Source: Brachypterus glaber (Eukaryota; Arthropoda; Insecta; Coleoptera; Kateretidae). From it: a stretch of 64,000 nt of DNA. Under the pieces are notes generated by a model. It was not told the DNA's origin. It made no database searches and saw only the letters and a list, made by a program, of their open reading frames with translations. Positions within the stretch are counted from its first letter, which is position 1. Every line of letters begins with the position of its first letter. The translations under genes and the position numbers were made by a program. The stretch lies in NCBI GenBank assembly GCA_958510825.1, contig OY294044.1, forward strand, positions 47,208,626 through 47,272,625, in the 5' to 3' direction. Below are positions 10,735-21,674 of this stretch, piece by piece.

Positions 10735-11461
10735 AGCCAAATACATATTTAAAAAATCACTCGTACTGTAAAGGGATTTTTCAATCAAAAACTCCTTCAA
10801 TTTAATTTTAAATTGCCTTGTTGGAAGATTCCGCATATTTAATGGCAAATGATTAAAAAAGTAGATCCATAGAAGTTAAAGCCAAGTTTACTGCTCTGAA
10901 GTCTAAACTTGGGCAATCTAATATTATGAGAATCAAGAGAAACACTTTTTTTATCACGGATATCTAATTGTTGAGAAAAATCAGAAAAACTTGCTTTAAC
11001 ATAACAGACAGCAACATAAATAAACAAAGATAGTACAGTTAAAATCTTAAGTTCAACAAATTTATGTTTATATCAGCCCTATAACCCATATTGCAAAACC
11101 CTTACTAAACGCTTTTGAATCCCGAAAATTCTATCCAACCCTGAATCACTCCCCTAGGCCACAAGGCCATAATTTACCCTAGACTTAAATAATGCATGTT
11201 ATGCTGTTTTTAAAACGTCAGGAGAGACTATCCTAACAAGGGAACGAAAAACAAAAACACTTTTTGACAGAGAACCCGCCACAGCATTTACATGAGAATT
11301 CCAATTTAGGCACGGGTCAAGGAGTAAACCAAGATATTTTATATTCGAAGGGTTATTAAAAGTATATAGTGGCCGATGAGTAAATAATATATGAACAGTT
11401 TTATAATTATTAACCGAAAGCCTATTTGCTGAAAACCAATTTATTTGTTTGAAATCCAAGT
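10735..11461 (-). pseudogene. LINE reverse transcriptase C-terminal remnant
   Basis: Minus strand. Frames at 11199-11459 give WFSANRLSVNNYKTVHILF, then IKYLGLLLDPCLNWNSHV and SLSKSVFVFRSLVR, the classic stretch after the YADD palm of Jockey/CR1-like LINEs (KTxxxxF...KYLGxxLDxxLxWxxHI). A second frame at 10839-11027 gives LPKFRLQSSKLGFNFYGS, the usual ORF2 tail. The two are out of register, with stops between, so the copy is dead. Its 3' end is near 10740 and its 5' break near 11461, where an unrelated ACAGTGGCGTCCAAAAAA end begins. It lies antisense inside the Dullard intron. Confidence 0.75.
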
Positions 11462-11639
11462 ACAGTGGCGTCCAAAAAAAAAATTAAATAATAGTTAAGC
11501 ATTTCATTACCAAGTTTGAAACTTTTTTAAATCAGATTGCACAACGTTGATTGCCGGGATTTAATTTTATTCCAACGTGTTATGCATTAAGGGGTCTTCC
11601 TACTTACCTTCAAATTTTAAAAAAATATAGTTTTAAATA

Positions 11640-12056
11640 ACTCCAAACTATGTCAGTCAATTTTTTTAATAGAAAAAGACTTGATAATAACTTTAGTGTC
11701 TTTAACATACCGCTATCACCGTCTGTAAAATTTCTTTGTACAATTTTTAACAATGACCTTTTGTGGAATGATCAAATTGATGGTGTAGAAAAAATAAACA
11801 ATGCCTTCTTTGCAATATTAAAGTTAATTAAATTTTAATTAAAAAGTGATTTAGATGAAGCTGGTATATTGAGTACTTATTACACACTTGCATACTCCCA
11901 CTTGCCTTATAATATAATTTGCTGGGGATCTGTAGGTGGTATCAACAGAGTTATTGTTGCGCAAAAAAGGCTTATAAGACTTATGTTTAACTTATAGAGC
12001 CAGCTGTCAGCAAACTTTTAAAGATAAGAATATTTTAACTGTGCCGTGTATTTATA
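11640..12056 (+). pseudogene. LINE reverse transcriptase remnant, interrupted by a mariner
   Basis: Plus strand. The residues VKFLCTIFNNDLLWNDQI and INNAFFAILKL are followed, after a frameshift, by ILSTYYTLAYSHLPYNIICW and VAQKRLIRLMFNL, then by NILTVPCIYI at the edge of the mariner insertion. These match the RT-to-C-terminus segment of Jockey/CR1-type ORF2. Stops and frameshifts show it is inactive. A stretch at 15957-16070 ending in ATACTATTACTATTAC looks like the 3' end of the same LINE, but the last roughly 100 codons are missing, so continuity is inferred rather than shown. Confidence 0.65.
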
Positions 12057-12480
12057 CACGGTGTCCCACGGTAGACAAATCAGTCAAACTGTGGCGTTAT
12101 TAACAAAGATATCAACATGAAACTTTTACCAGTCAATATGGACCTAATTATCTTCAATTGACCCAAAACAAAAGTTTTCTACTCTTTTTTGGTTTTGAGC
12201 TAGAGCTCCACACATGCACTTTTAAAAGCATAACAATACTTTCAAATGCCAAAATTAAAAAAGTAACAATTTTTCTTTATCATATGATAGTTTTTTTCAC
12301 TAAAAACAATAATTTTCGATTTAAATTCTTAATTTTATAAAACCTTAAAAAAGGGCAATTGCATAATGGAATGACCCCGCTATGGCAAAAGAGTAGGATG
12401 CCTTGAAATTAAATTTTTAAAATAAGTCGTATATGATGACAATAAATGTCAAATTTGATTTTACATTATAATCAAAAAAT
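12057..12480. repeat. Left terminal inverted repeat of the mariner-like element
   Basis: Matches 15540-15956 in reverse with small indels. The outermost 50 bp differ at only about two positions. Confidence 0.85.
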
Positions 12481-12523
12481 TAACAAAGCAAGATTGTTAT
12501 AAAACCAAGTTTTGAATGCCAAA

Positions 12524-13855
12524 ATGATAACTTTAGAAGTAAAGAAAGAAATTATTTTAACTTATGGAGAATGTGCTCGAAATTTAAGAGAAACAACGAG
12601 CAGAATAGTAGAAAAGTTCCCCGATGATAGTATTAGTTACTTTAGCGTACGAAGAATTGTTAATTTATTTTTGGATACTGGAGGAGTGAGGGACATAAAA
12701 AAAGTTTGCGAAAGTCCAGTAACCAAAGATCCTGAAACTATAACTATAATTCAAGAAGCAGTTATTAATGATACCCACACGTGGGAGGCATAGCGTAGTG
12801 GCTAGCGCGTATGCATAGCAAGTCTACTATCGTGAGTTCGATTCTCACTGGCGCCGATTTGCCTTTTTCAGTTAATTAATAATTGAAATTTGGCGAAGGC
12901 GATAAGTGAAACGGACACTCCCTAGAAACTGGTTCGAAAGTCAGTATAAGCCGGTGGTTCCCTCTACTACTAGCCCACACAAGTCCTGGACTTAGGGGAT
13001 GCTTAATTAAGTAGAATAGTACGAGGTTAAACAAACAAACAAACAGTCTACAAGAATAATCGCAAGGAAACATCATTTATCACGCACATCAGTTAGTAGG
13101 GTTATTAAAAATTCTAAATTACATCCGTATAAATTATGTCTTAATCAAGAGTTACATGGGAGGGATTTTGAAAATAGGGTTCGATTTTGTGATGAACTTT
13201 TGGAATTAACAGGGGATGACGAGGACTTTTCTACCAAAATTTTGTTTAGTGACGAATCTACATTTAAAAGTTATGGAGTTGTCAACAGGCATAACATGCA
13301 TTATTGGTCTGTTGAAAATCCGCATTGGGTTAGGCATGTTGACAACCAGCGGATTTGGTCTTTAAATGTTTGGGGAGGAGTACTGGGGGATTCGGTTATT
13401 GGACCTTACTTTTTTAATGGGCATCTAAATGGGAATATGTACCTAAATTTTTTGCGTGATGAATTACCGGAACTTTTAGAAGACGTACCACTAAATTTGC
13501 GAAATGACATAATTTTTATGCAGGATGGGGCTCCTGCTCATTTTTTTCATGAGGTGACGACTTTTTTGGATGAGACTTATAATACATGGATAGGTCGTGG
13601 TGGTCAAATTGCCTGGCCAGCAAGATCACCCGATTTAACCCCGTGTGATTTTTTTTGTGGTGATTTGTAAAGAACAGGGTTTACCCACAAGCTCCCACCA
13701 CTCCTGAAAATATGCGTCAAAGAATCGTTGAAGCATTTAACGAAATAACACCGGTAATGCTTCAACGAATCAGACATAATTTTGAAAGTAGGCTTTTTAT
13801 GTGTATTCAGGAGGATGGGAGAACTTTTGAACATTTACGAAATAACTATGACTAA
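12524..13855 (+). pseudogene. Broken Tc1/mariner-family transposase (DDE, D-D spacing 40)
   Basis: Part 1 (12524-12781) begins MITLEVKKEIILTYGECARN and carries the N-terminal helix-turn-helix region. Part 2 (13047 onward) continues in the same frame after the SINE with KHHLSRTSVSRVIKNS, then the catalytic block: FSDES (first Asp), YGVVNRHNMHYWSVENPHW, WGGVLGDSVIGPYFFNG, MQDGAPAH (second Asp) and WPARSPDLTPCDFF (third Asp). By my count 40 residues separate the second and third Asp. The frame breaks just after this (CDFF, then stop at 13668-13670) through small indels, and the family's C-terminus can be followed in another frame to TAA at 13853-13855. This type is close to the insect group with the PHWxRE...PARSPDLTPxDFF signature. 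SINE insertion plus indels make it inactive. Confidence 0.9.
12783..13044 (+). mobile_element. tRNA-derived SINE inserted in the transposase
   Basis: The head has an A-box-like TAGCGTAGTGGCTAGCGCG and a B-box-like GAGTTCGATTCTCAC, as in tRNA-derived SINEs with a pol III promoter. A unique body follows and ends in an (AAAC)n tail at about 13028-13044. Transposase codons resume in frame at 13047. A clear target duplication is not visible. The 3' body (TACTACTAGCCCACACAAGT onward) recurs at 28141-28210. Confidence 0.8.
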
Positions 13856-14587
13856 CTACTTTACAAAAAGACAGATAGATACACAGACAGACTCAGACAT
13901 CTAAACAAAATTAAATTGCTTTATCGTGTTAAAAATGGGGGCTTCTTATGTAGACGATGTGGGGAAGAGGATCAATGCAGATACATATTAACTTGCTGCT
14001 TGATTTGAATCCATTTGAATCATGGAAGACTCGCAAAGAATTAGAATTATTTGCTAATAATAGATTTTGTGAAATGGCATTTATATTCCCATGATTCTCT
14101 GAAATTAGATGCGTAATTTTGACCTTTTTTCATCAGAACTGGAGTGATTTGGGAAAACCTAAGGACTAACATGGATTTATTTGAAATATTGTACAAAACA
14201 ATTCTAATAACACTGAAAATATTCTAGAAAGGCGTAATATTTTGTAGATGTATGGAATTTGACACAATGATGAGTTAATTAATTCAAATATCATAAATAC
14301 GTCTTGCGTTTCGCATATTAATAAATAATATTAATAATAACAATCAATTTGAAATTTTAACTTATGAGAATTATTCTTAGTATCATTTAACTTTTAATTC
14401 CAACCAAAATGTACGTAATTAATTACATAACAATAAATTAATTGACTAAATTGCCCATAATATGACAGTTTTTTTTCTTTGTTCTTCTGTATTTGGTCTA
14501 ATTTTGGTCTGGTTTGGTTCAAAAAAACAAAACAAACAACTAAGAACAAAAGCACGAAGTAGGACTAGATGAAGTGACCCTAATATG

Positions 14588-15206
14588 CAGGGCCGGACAG
14601 AGCCAGCCCGGGCCCCGGTGCAACTTTTTACTCGGGCCCCCATTTTTTCAAAACATTATTGTCCCATGCAGGCTTGCAGCTAAGGCACTGAGGGCCGAAG
14701 CGGCGCCCCCATTCATTAACTAAGCGCCGCAGTCGAAAATTTTTCCAAATTATGTTAATTTCTGACTGTTTTATTTTCATAGTTCAGCAAGCTTAAGTAT
14801 GTAAAAAATAATAAAGTCTTAGCGAAATTTTTTTCAATTTTGATAGCTCTGGCGCCGCAGGCAATTTTTTACAAATTTTAAGCTTTGGCAAGCTTGAACT
14901 AAAAAAAAATACGTAGGTAAATTAGCCCTAGCGCCGCGGGCGAATTTTTTTACAAATTTTAAAACACTAGTAACAGTGCACTATTATTTTTTACAAAAAT
15001 CCAAAAAGGCTTAAGCGCTGCCGCGGCGAATTTTTTTCTATTGCCCATTTGGAACGAGATCTATTTATTTGCTCATTTTGACGCCTTATCGATCTGGGGG
15101 AGTATAAATAAATAAACTGTTTATTAAAAACTTCTGTCGCCGGGCCCCCTTCGAGCCCGGGCCCCGGGTAATCTGTACCCCCTGCACCCCCCTGAATCCG
15201 GCCCTG
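14588..15206. mobile_element. hAT-like non-autonomous element, 619 bp, with perfect 8-bp duplication
   Basis: The ends CAGGGCCGGA and TCCGGCCCTG are exact inverted repeats. An identical 8-bp flank, CTAATATG, occupies 14580-14587 and 15207-15214, diagnostic of hAT-type insertion. The subterminal parts are very GC-rich (GCCCGGGCCCCGG and its inverse near 15150). The interior has repeated GCGCCGC-containing segments with ATTTTTTACAAATTTTA. No transposase frame. It is nested in the mariner-like element, so it is younger than it. Confidence 0.92.
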
Positions 15207-15539
15207 CTAATATGAACCAGCTGCAACTTCATGCAACTGCGAGGGAATGGGGTTCTTTACAAGCTAATTAATTTTTTTTTTAAATCTCATAATTATAAAA
15301 CATGTTTTATCATAAGTTGTACAATAGGTTTTATAATAACTTGCTTTACCAATACTTTCATTATGATATAGACTTGACTTTGTAAAAAAAACTGCTAAGA
15401 TTAATCTAAGATTAATCCAATCATACCAATTAAAAAATTTGATTGAGCGCAAAAAATCAAAATTTATTAGTAATTAAGTAATACACTCTGTAGTATAAAA
15501 TACCCTAGTCCACAAGGTCCTTACTAAGTCTAAGTAAAA

Positions 15540-15956
15540 ATCTAATTTATAACATTAGATTTGACATTTATTTTTATCGTGAACGTCATATTTGCAAACA
15601 TTTATTTTCATAGCATCCTCTCTTTTACATTAGCGGGGTCATTCCATAATGCACTTACCATTTTTTACCGTTTTCTAAAATTAAAAATTTAAATAGAAAA
15701 CTATTGTTTTTAGTAAAAAAAACTATCATATGATAAAGAAATGATATTATTTTTTTAAATTTTGGCGTTAAAAAATGTTATTATGCTAAAAAAAATTCTG
15801 TTTGTTGCTCTAGCCTAAAAACAGAAAAAAGTACAACACTTTTTTCTGGCGTAAATTGAAGGTAACTAGGTCTATATTGACTGGTAAAAAATATATTTTA
15901 ATAGCTTTGATAATAACGCCACAATTTGACTGATTTGTCTACCGTGGGACACCGTG
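15540..15956. repeat. Right terminal inverted repeat of the mariner-like element
   Basis: Reverse counterpart of 12057-12480. TA follows at 15957-15958. Confidence 0.85.
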
Positions 15957-16129
15957 TATATTGATATTGCTTGTATTGTTATTGTATAAGTGTAATATTT
16001 ATATCATATTTAATTTTTAATTTTGACATACCAACATGTACCTAGTGTATCTAAATTTGGTGAATAAATACTATTACTATTACATAAAATAAGAAAGTTA
16101 TGGAGGCTAAATTTAAAAAAAAAATCGAA

Positions 16130-16600
16130 AATCTCCGAACAACTTTTTTGAGAAAAATTTACTTTTATAAAAAATATCAATCGTACCAAATTGGAAAAAA
16201 ACTATAGAAAAAAGTATTATTACTAGCCGAAATCGCAAAAAAATAGAAGAAAAAGGGCGATAAGTCATTTTTTCAGGAAAATTACTTCAATTATAAGGAT
16301 CACTCATACCCAATTAAAAAAAAAATACTCCCAAAGAAAAAAGAGTTATAGGGGGTATTTTATTGTTTAATCGAAAAAATAAAAGGAAACGTGCTAGTTA
16401 TACGACTATTACTTTGGATACGGTATTGTCCCTCTCACTTACACGTATTAGCCGTTGAGTTGAGAGGTCGCAAACGCATTCATGAAAATGTTACTATATC
16501 AACCTAATTATTTTCAGGAAAAATTACCTTCATTAAATAGTAAATCATACCAAATTAAAAAACAAAAATTGATAACAAAAAAGTTATAGGGGGTGCCACT
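16130..16600. repeat. Three spaced copies of an about 80-bp repeat
   Basis: A module TTTCAGGAAAATTAC...TCATACCAAATTAAAAAA...AAAAAAGTTATAGGGGG occurs at about 16273-16358 and 16511-16592, with a more decayed version at 16140-16225. The spacing is irregular. The function is unknown. Confidence 0.55.
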
Positions 16601-16769
16601 TAAAAATGAGAAATATCCTAATACAATTGAATCGGTCAGTTGAAGAACAGTACTAGTCCAAAAATAGCCATTTTGAGATAAGATAGCCAATGTTCGCAAA
16701 ATCTGTAGCTTTATTCATTCTTTATTATCATTATCATTTACGCGACGCTACGGCTGTGCGATCCATATA

Positions 16770-17378
16770 CAGAGCGGTCCAAAAGTCACCCCCCCCCTCT
16801 TAACTTTTGAACCAGTTGAGATATCGACTTCAAATTTTGAACTTTTAAATAAGACAACTTAAACTATCTTTTAGCATATATTTAATACTTTCAGCTCTTA
16901 AAATGTGGGCAGGGGGGCATGGGGGCACATTTTTTTAAATGTAAAGAGGGGTCGTGGAATACATCATTTTAAAGATTATAAAAAATGCCTAATTTCATCA
17001 TAAAAAAATGTTAATTATACTTTTAAACTAATTTTAGTTGACATAAATAAAAATTTATAAAAAAAAAACTTAAAAAATCAAATGTTTTAGCACAAAAATT
17101 TGAAAAATCAAAACCTTAAAAAACATTTTTAAAAAATTTAAAAATATTAGTTTAAATAGAGAATTTTATATGCTTTAAAATGATGTATCACACGACCCCC
17201 CTTTCCATTTAAAAAAATGACCCCCCATGCCCCCCTGCCCACATTTTAAGAGCTGGAAATATCAAATATATGTTAAAAGATAGTTTAAGTTGTCTTATTA
17301 AAGAGTTCTAAATTTGAAGTCGATATCTCAACTCGTTCAAAAGTTAAAAGCAGGGGGGGTGACTTTTGGACCGCACTG
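16770..17378. mobile_element. TA-flanked MITE, CAGAGCGGTCCAAAAGTCACC family, copy 1
   Basis: The left end CAGAGCGGTCCAAAAGTCAC and the right end GTGACTTTTGGACCGCACTG are inverted, with TA outside on both sides. The arms also share AGTTGAGATATCGACTTCAA, AACTTAAACTATCTTTT and CCCCCCTTTCCATTT. Related copies are at 54363-55100 and 46776-49107, with a truncated one at 17490-17642. Non-coding; Tc1/mariner-type by the TA target and CAG ends. Confidence 0.85.
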
Positions 17379-17400
17379 TATTTACAGCAGTCAGTTCTTA

Positions 17401-17484
17401 AATTGAATCGGTCATTTTAAAAAGGGGTCATCTCCAATGTATTAACAATAAAGTTGGCCCCTCCTCAAAATGAGCGATTCAATT
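17401..17484. mobile_element. 84-bp hairpin with AATTGAATCG ends
   Basis: AATTGAATCGGTCATTTT...AAGGGG pairs with CCCCTCCTCAAAATGAGCGATTCAATT. The ends share their first ten bases with the enclosing 16625-17975 element, suggesting an internal-deletion derivative. Confidence 0.55.
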
Positions 17485-17489
17485 AAATT

Positions 17490-17642
17490 AAAACCTTAAA
17501 AATATGTAGTTTAAAAGATAATTTTATCAGCTTTAAAATGATGTAGCACATGGCCCCCTTTCCATTAAATATATGCGAAAAGATAGTTGGGTTGTCAACT
17601 TGTTCAAAAGTTAAGAAGGGGGGTGACTTTTGGACCGCACTG
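17490..17642. mobile_element. Truncated copy of the CAGAGCGGTCC MITE
   Basis: Only the right half is present: AAAATGATGTAGCACA, CCCCCTTTCCATT, then GGTGACTTTTGGACCGCACTG followed by TA. Confidence 0.7.
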
Positions 17643-18233
17643 TATGTACGAGTATGTAATAAAACGTGTTATTTGCAATGCTTGTTATTATTTACTATCG
17701 TATAAATTAAACTAAAACAAATTTATTAAAAAAAAAACGAAAAAAAAAAAAATCAATTGAAGAATAGTACCTTTTTCTGTAATTCATTAATTATTTTTTT
17801 TTCTAACAAATTGCGCTTCTTATGTATCTAGTATGTATCTAGTTAAACACTACAACTTACTAATGCATGCAAACACTGTAAAATCAATATTTACGGAAAT
17901 AAAAGTTTTTTTGTGTTTATCTCAAAGCAGTAATTATGACTACTTAGTACTGTTCTTCAACTGATCGATTCAATTAAGTTTAAGCTACTTTTAACTGCGA
18001 TGAGTAGGTATACTACATAATGCTTTACAGCTTATATTTTTCATCATGGGCGTTGCATGCGAATATGTCTTTTTCCTACGACCTCCTTTGAAAATGACAA
18101 TTAGCACACTTTTTTGTTCGTTAGAAAACGCCTTATATCACACTAGTTTGATATTTTTATATCACCCTAATTTGATATTTATGTATGTAGGTTTGCCTAA
18201 TTTTATATAGATATTTACGTTGTAAATTCTACG

Positions 18234-18472
18234 AATTTTAATGAAGCTGAAATTTGCAACGTTTTTTTGCAACGAAAAATCAAATAGTATAATAAAGTAC
18301 TTATTCCATAACACATTTTTAGCGCACTAGTATTTTAGAAAACTCGCCGCAACCGGATTGTTTTCTAAACTTGTACTCGTGCGCTAAAAACGTGTTATGG
18401 AATAAGTGCTTTAATATACTATTTGATTTTTCGTTGCAAAAAAACGTTGCAAACTTCAGCTTCATGAATTTT
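18234..18472. mobile_element. Snap-back hairpin element, 239 bp
   Basis: The arms of about 100 bp pair TGAAGCTGAA...TTTGCAACG, ATCAAATAGTAT, ATTCCATAACAC and TTTTAGCGCAC with their reverse complements. The centre reads AGAAAACTCGCCGCAACCGG...GTTTTCTAAACTTG. A right-half copy lies at 19741-19857. Confidence 0.7.
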
Positions 18473-18718
18473 ACTCACCTCGTTCTATATGCCATTTTCC
18501 ACCTTTCATTACAGTCTTTTTTATATCTTCTATGTTTTCAATCCAAATATTTCTATTTTTCATGTCAAAAATAAAAACTGTAGATGTTTTATTAATGTCT
18601 AGATGTTATAAAAACTGCTTAATTTGTGATTTATTTATCTAATAATAAATTGTAATAAATATAAAATCAAGAAAACTAAATGTAAATAAAAATCATAATT
18701 CCTGTTTGACATACATAA

Positions 18719-18872
18719 GATAGGTATGTTCGTTGGTTCTTGCACTCTGCACTTTACAGTTGAACACATTCTTTCTCATGTTTAAAAATTAAAGAACAAA
18801 TTCAGTACTTATTTGGTTGGGTGAAAAGTGTAAGTCAGTGCAAGAAAGTGCAGTCCCAATGAACAAACCTAT
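18719..18872. mobile_element. Possible short MITE with ATAGGTWTGTTCRTTGG ends
   Basis: ATAGGTATGTTCGTTGGTTC (18719) and the reverse complement of ATAGGTTTGTTCATTGGGAC (18872) are imperfect inverted ends. Both are followed by GCACT-containing sequence. Confidence 0.4.
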
Positions 18873-19740
18873 ATATAAATTTGTATGCTATTTTGAGATT
18901 TGCTTTTCTCAAAAATTCTCGAAAAAAATAATAAAAATTAGAAAATATTAAATTAAGAAACTTTATATTTTTTTCGGGATCGTAGGAAAAATAGTGTACA
19001 TAACTCGTTGGAAAGTGTAATCGGATATGCCTTTTAAAATCATATTTTCTTGAAATCCCCTTTTTACAATATAAGCAACATGCTACATGCTTGTTTTTCT
19101 TTTTCATTTTTAATAATTAATTGTTCTTCTTTTTCATTTTTAATAATTAATTTATTACGATTTTCTTGTTCTGCAATTTTACAAGATTTTGGAATTTTAG
19201 CATTCATGAATATTTTCCATATTTCAAGGATTTTGCTTTATCTTAAACGTTTTTGAGTTTTACCTAAGGGTTTTTTAGCTTCGGATATTATAAGGGAAAG
19301 CGAAAACAAGTTTAAATTTTAAAAGTACTTATCTTTTAAATTTGATAATTATATTTAAAAATGTGAGATGTTTTTACACAAATTTCCCAAAATTAATTTT
19401 TGGAGAATTTCCAAATTGGATAACGTCCAGTTATTGTGTCTTAATATAGTTATATAAATTTTCACTATTTCTGTGTTTGGACTTTTTGCCAATTTTTAAA
19501 TTTATTTATGCTTTAAATCAATGTCAGAAACTTTCACAGTCAGAAAAACTTTATTTTTTAAGAAATTGGTGACTTTCAATACATATTATATTATTTACAG
19601 TACAATTTTCACTATTTTAATTATAACTGTCTATTTAAACGTCTGGATTAATATAACTAACTCTTAGGTTTAGGTCGCTTTTTGTCGCGTGCTTCGTGTT
19701 TTTGATGCTAACGCGAACAATAGAGTTCAAACGAAAAATA
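18873..19740. other. No gene; short tandem duplication near 19095-19150
   Basis: CTTTTTCATTTTTAATAATT occurs twice in tandem. Otherwise plain AT-rich intron sequence. Confidence 0.4.
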
Positions 19741-19857
19741 TACCTTAATAGTATATTAAAGTACTAGTACTTTAGAAAACTCGCCGCAAGCGGATCATTT
19801 TCTAAACTTGTACTCGTGCGCTAAAAACGTATGTTATGAAACGAATGCTTTATACAG
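19741..19857. mobile_element. Partial copy of the 18234-18472 hairpin element
   Basis: Shares TTTAGAAAACTCGCCGCAAG, TTTTCTAAACTTGTACTCGT and GCGCTAAAAACGT with the full copy. The left arm is shortened. Confidence 0.65.
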
Positions 19858-20097
19858 TTTTTTCTATTTTGCTCTAAAATTTAAAAAAACTTACATTTAA
19901 ATTGATGACTGATTTAGGGATTTTTGTTTTGGATTGGCATTACAGTTTACACCATGTGTAAAATTCTAAGAACAAATGATATTTTGATATATTTCATAGT
20001 CATCTCTTTTTCACTGCAATTAACCAAGCCACAATTTTAACACGGTAAAAATAACCTAAACACAAAATTTTATAGAAAATTCAAATTTAAAGCGACA

Positions 20098-20230
20098 TTG
20101 ACATTTGCACGGAAAACGTCAAGTGATAACCAACCAACCCAAAAGAACAAAAGTACAGACCTCTTATGGGCCTATAAGAACACGCAAAATGCGTGTGATT
20201 ATGAGCTTATAAGAGTCGCAAAATAGAAAA
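20098..20230. repeat. Dispersed repeat, copy 1 (matches 25078-25226)
   Basis: Shared strings include GACATTTGCACG, AAAACGTCAAG, GACCTCTTATGGGC, ATAAGAACACG and GTGTGATTATGAGCTTATAA. The order and orientation are the same in both copies. The class is unknown. Confidence 0.65.
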
Positions 20231-20622
20231 AAACCCTAAAAATCAGCCAGAACGTACACTTAGCTTGGTATACGTCGGGCGTAAATATAGCCTGTTCCTT
20301 TAATTAAAGTAATTTTCACTCATAAAGTTGGTAGAAGTGACATTAAACTTCACGCTTAGTGTCATTTTATTTAGGGTCCCTAGCAGAAAGTAGTTTTACT
20401 GTTTTTTAACCCATTTTTCCTGTTTTAACCGGCTCATTTGGACTTTTTGGTTTTCAGCTTACGTGACATCGTTTAATAAAAGGGTTACACTTAAATATTG
20501 GTTTAAAATTTTGTATGCAAAATAGGTATCTATAAATAACATTAAAAGTATTGATCAAACCCAACAAAAATTTAAATTCGGTTTTATCAGATCTACAGCT
20601 ATAAAAAAGTTATAAAGCTACC
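20231..20622. other. No gene; unannotated intron sequence
   Basis: No frame or repeat recognised up to the TTAA target site at 20623-20626. Confidence 0.35.
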
Positions 20623-20626
20623 TTAA

Positions 20627-21415
20627 CCCTCCGTTAACCAGGTGGAACAAAAATAATGTTATTAACCACGTGGGGTTTATTAAACCCCAATATAAAATAC
20701 ACACAAAAAAATAACAGGCACCATTTATTTCAATAAAAATGTTTGTATGATAATTAAATAAGTAATAAACTTTACTTAGATAATAATAAAAATAATAAAA
20801 AACTCATTTAAACTTAATTAAAAACGTCACCAAAAAATGCAACTTCAAACAAATTTCATTGCGAAAAAAAATGGTTAGTTTTAAATTCATTCAAAAATAA
20901 GAAGCTTTGACATAAAGGTTTCAAGTAATCCATAAAAACGACTCAGTCAAAAAAATTACTCCCAGGGAGTTTCCTCCAGGGAGTTCCCATATTCAACCCT
21001 GAGACCTTTCAGCGAATGCAAAATGTCTGCGTCAGCCTTAAAGAGCATTCGGGTCGCTAGTCCCATAAGATTCCCGTAATATGACTATAAAACTCTCATA
21101 AAATTTGCCCCCAAATGAATAAATAATGTTAGTCAGCCAGCAAAATATGTATTTATACATAGTAACTTGGTAATAAATTATAAGCAATATCTAGCGTACT
21201 TTTAACTTAAAAACATTGTAAAATGTTAAAATAAATTTAGGACGCCATTAACCATGTGGGGTTCCACAGACTTTCACTCACTCACTCCTATTTCACAACG
21301 GTTTTTCTCACAACTGAGCTCAATACACGGAATGGGCATTTGAAGTGTTTTACGAAGTTCTTATTTAAAATAACCTCATTGGGGTTTGTCATACCCCTAC
21401 CTGGTTAACGGAGGG
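20627..21415. mobile_element. piggyBac-like non-autonomous element, intact, 789 bp
   Basis: The ends CCCTCCGTTAACCAGGTGG and CCTGGTTAACGGAGGG are inverted repeats, each bordered by TTAA (20623-20626 and 21416-21419). CCC/GGG termini at a TTAA target are the signature of piggyBac-type transposition. The subterminal repeats GTGGGGTTTATTAAACCCC and TTGGGGTTTGTCATACCCC are also palindromic. No transposase frame; a truncated relative is at 1210-1973. Confidence 0.9.
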
Positions 21416-21674
21416 TTAAATAACACTAGTTTACAGGGTTTTTACTGTATTATAGCTTTCGGCATAATTTTTAGGGACGCTTAGCGCTTCTGATCTAAAC
21501 TGAATCCGAAAATTACATTTTAAGCTTACCCTATAACAGATTAATTTTGTTGTTTTTTTTACAATTTTCGATATTTTAAATGCAAAAAAAAATTTGGAGG
21601 AGTTTTAAAACCTATTAGCTTTTGCTATAATAAGCAAATTAATTCTACAAAAAATTGTTGGGTTAAAATAAATA

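Larger units (their letters stand above)
12057..15956 (+). mobile_element. Tc1/mariner-like transposon with about 420-bp inverted repeats
   Basis: The ends CACGGTGTCCCACGGTAGAC and its exact reverse complement are both flanked by TA (12055-12056 and 15957-15958). Similarity between the arms runs about 420 bp: 12057-12480 against 15540-15956, sharing AAATCAGTCAAA, GTGGCGTTATTA, TTACCAGTCAATAT, ATCATATGATA and GCGGGGTCATTCCATAATGC. Inside are a broken transposase (12524-13855), a SINE within the transposase and a hAT-like element (14588-15206). Removing these leaves about 3.0 kb. It lies in the Dullard intron and splits a LINE remnant. Confidence 0.9.
16625..17975. mobile_element. Composite element with 31-bp inverted ends enclosing other MITEs
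   Basis: The outer ends AATTGAATCGGTCAGTTGAA...GAACAGTACTA (16625-16655) and the reverse complement at 17945-17975 differ at one or two positions. The interval contains the 16770-17378 element, a small 17401-17484 hairpin with similar AATTGAATCG ends and the truncated copy at 17490-17642, so this is an old element invaded repeatedly. Confidence 0.55.

Noticed and set aside
12783..12860. Genuine tRNA gene
   Set aside because: A- and B-box-like strings are there, but the cloverleaf is poor and the sequence continues into a SINE body with an AAAC tail.
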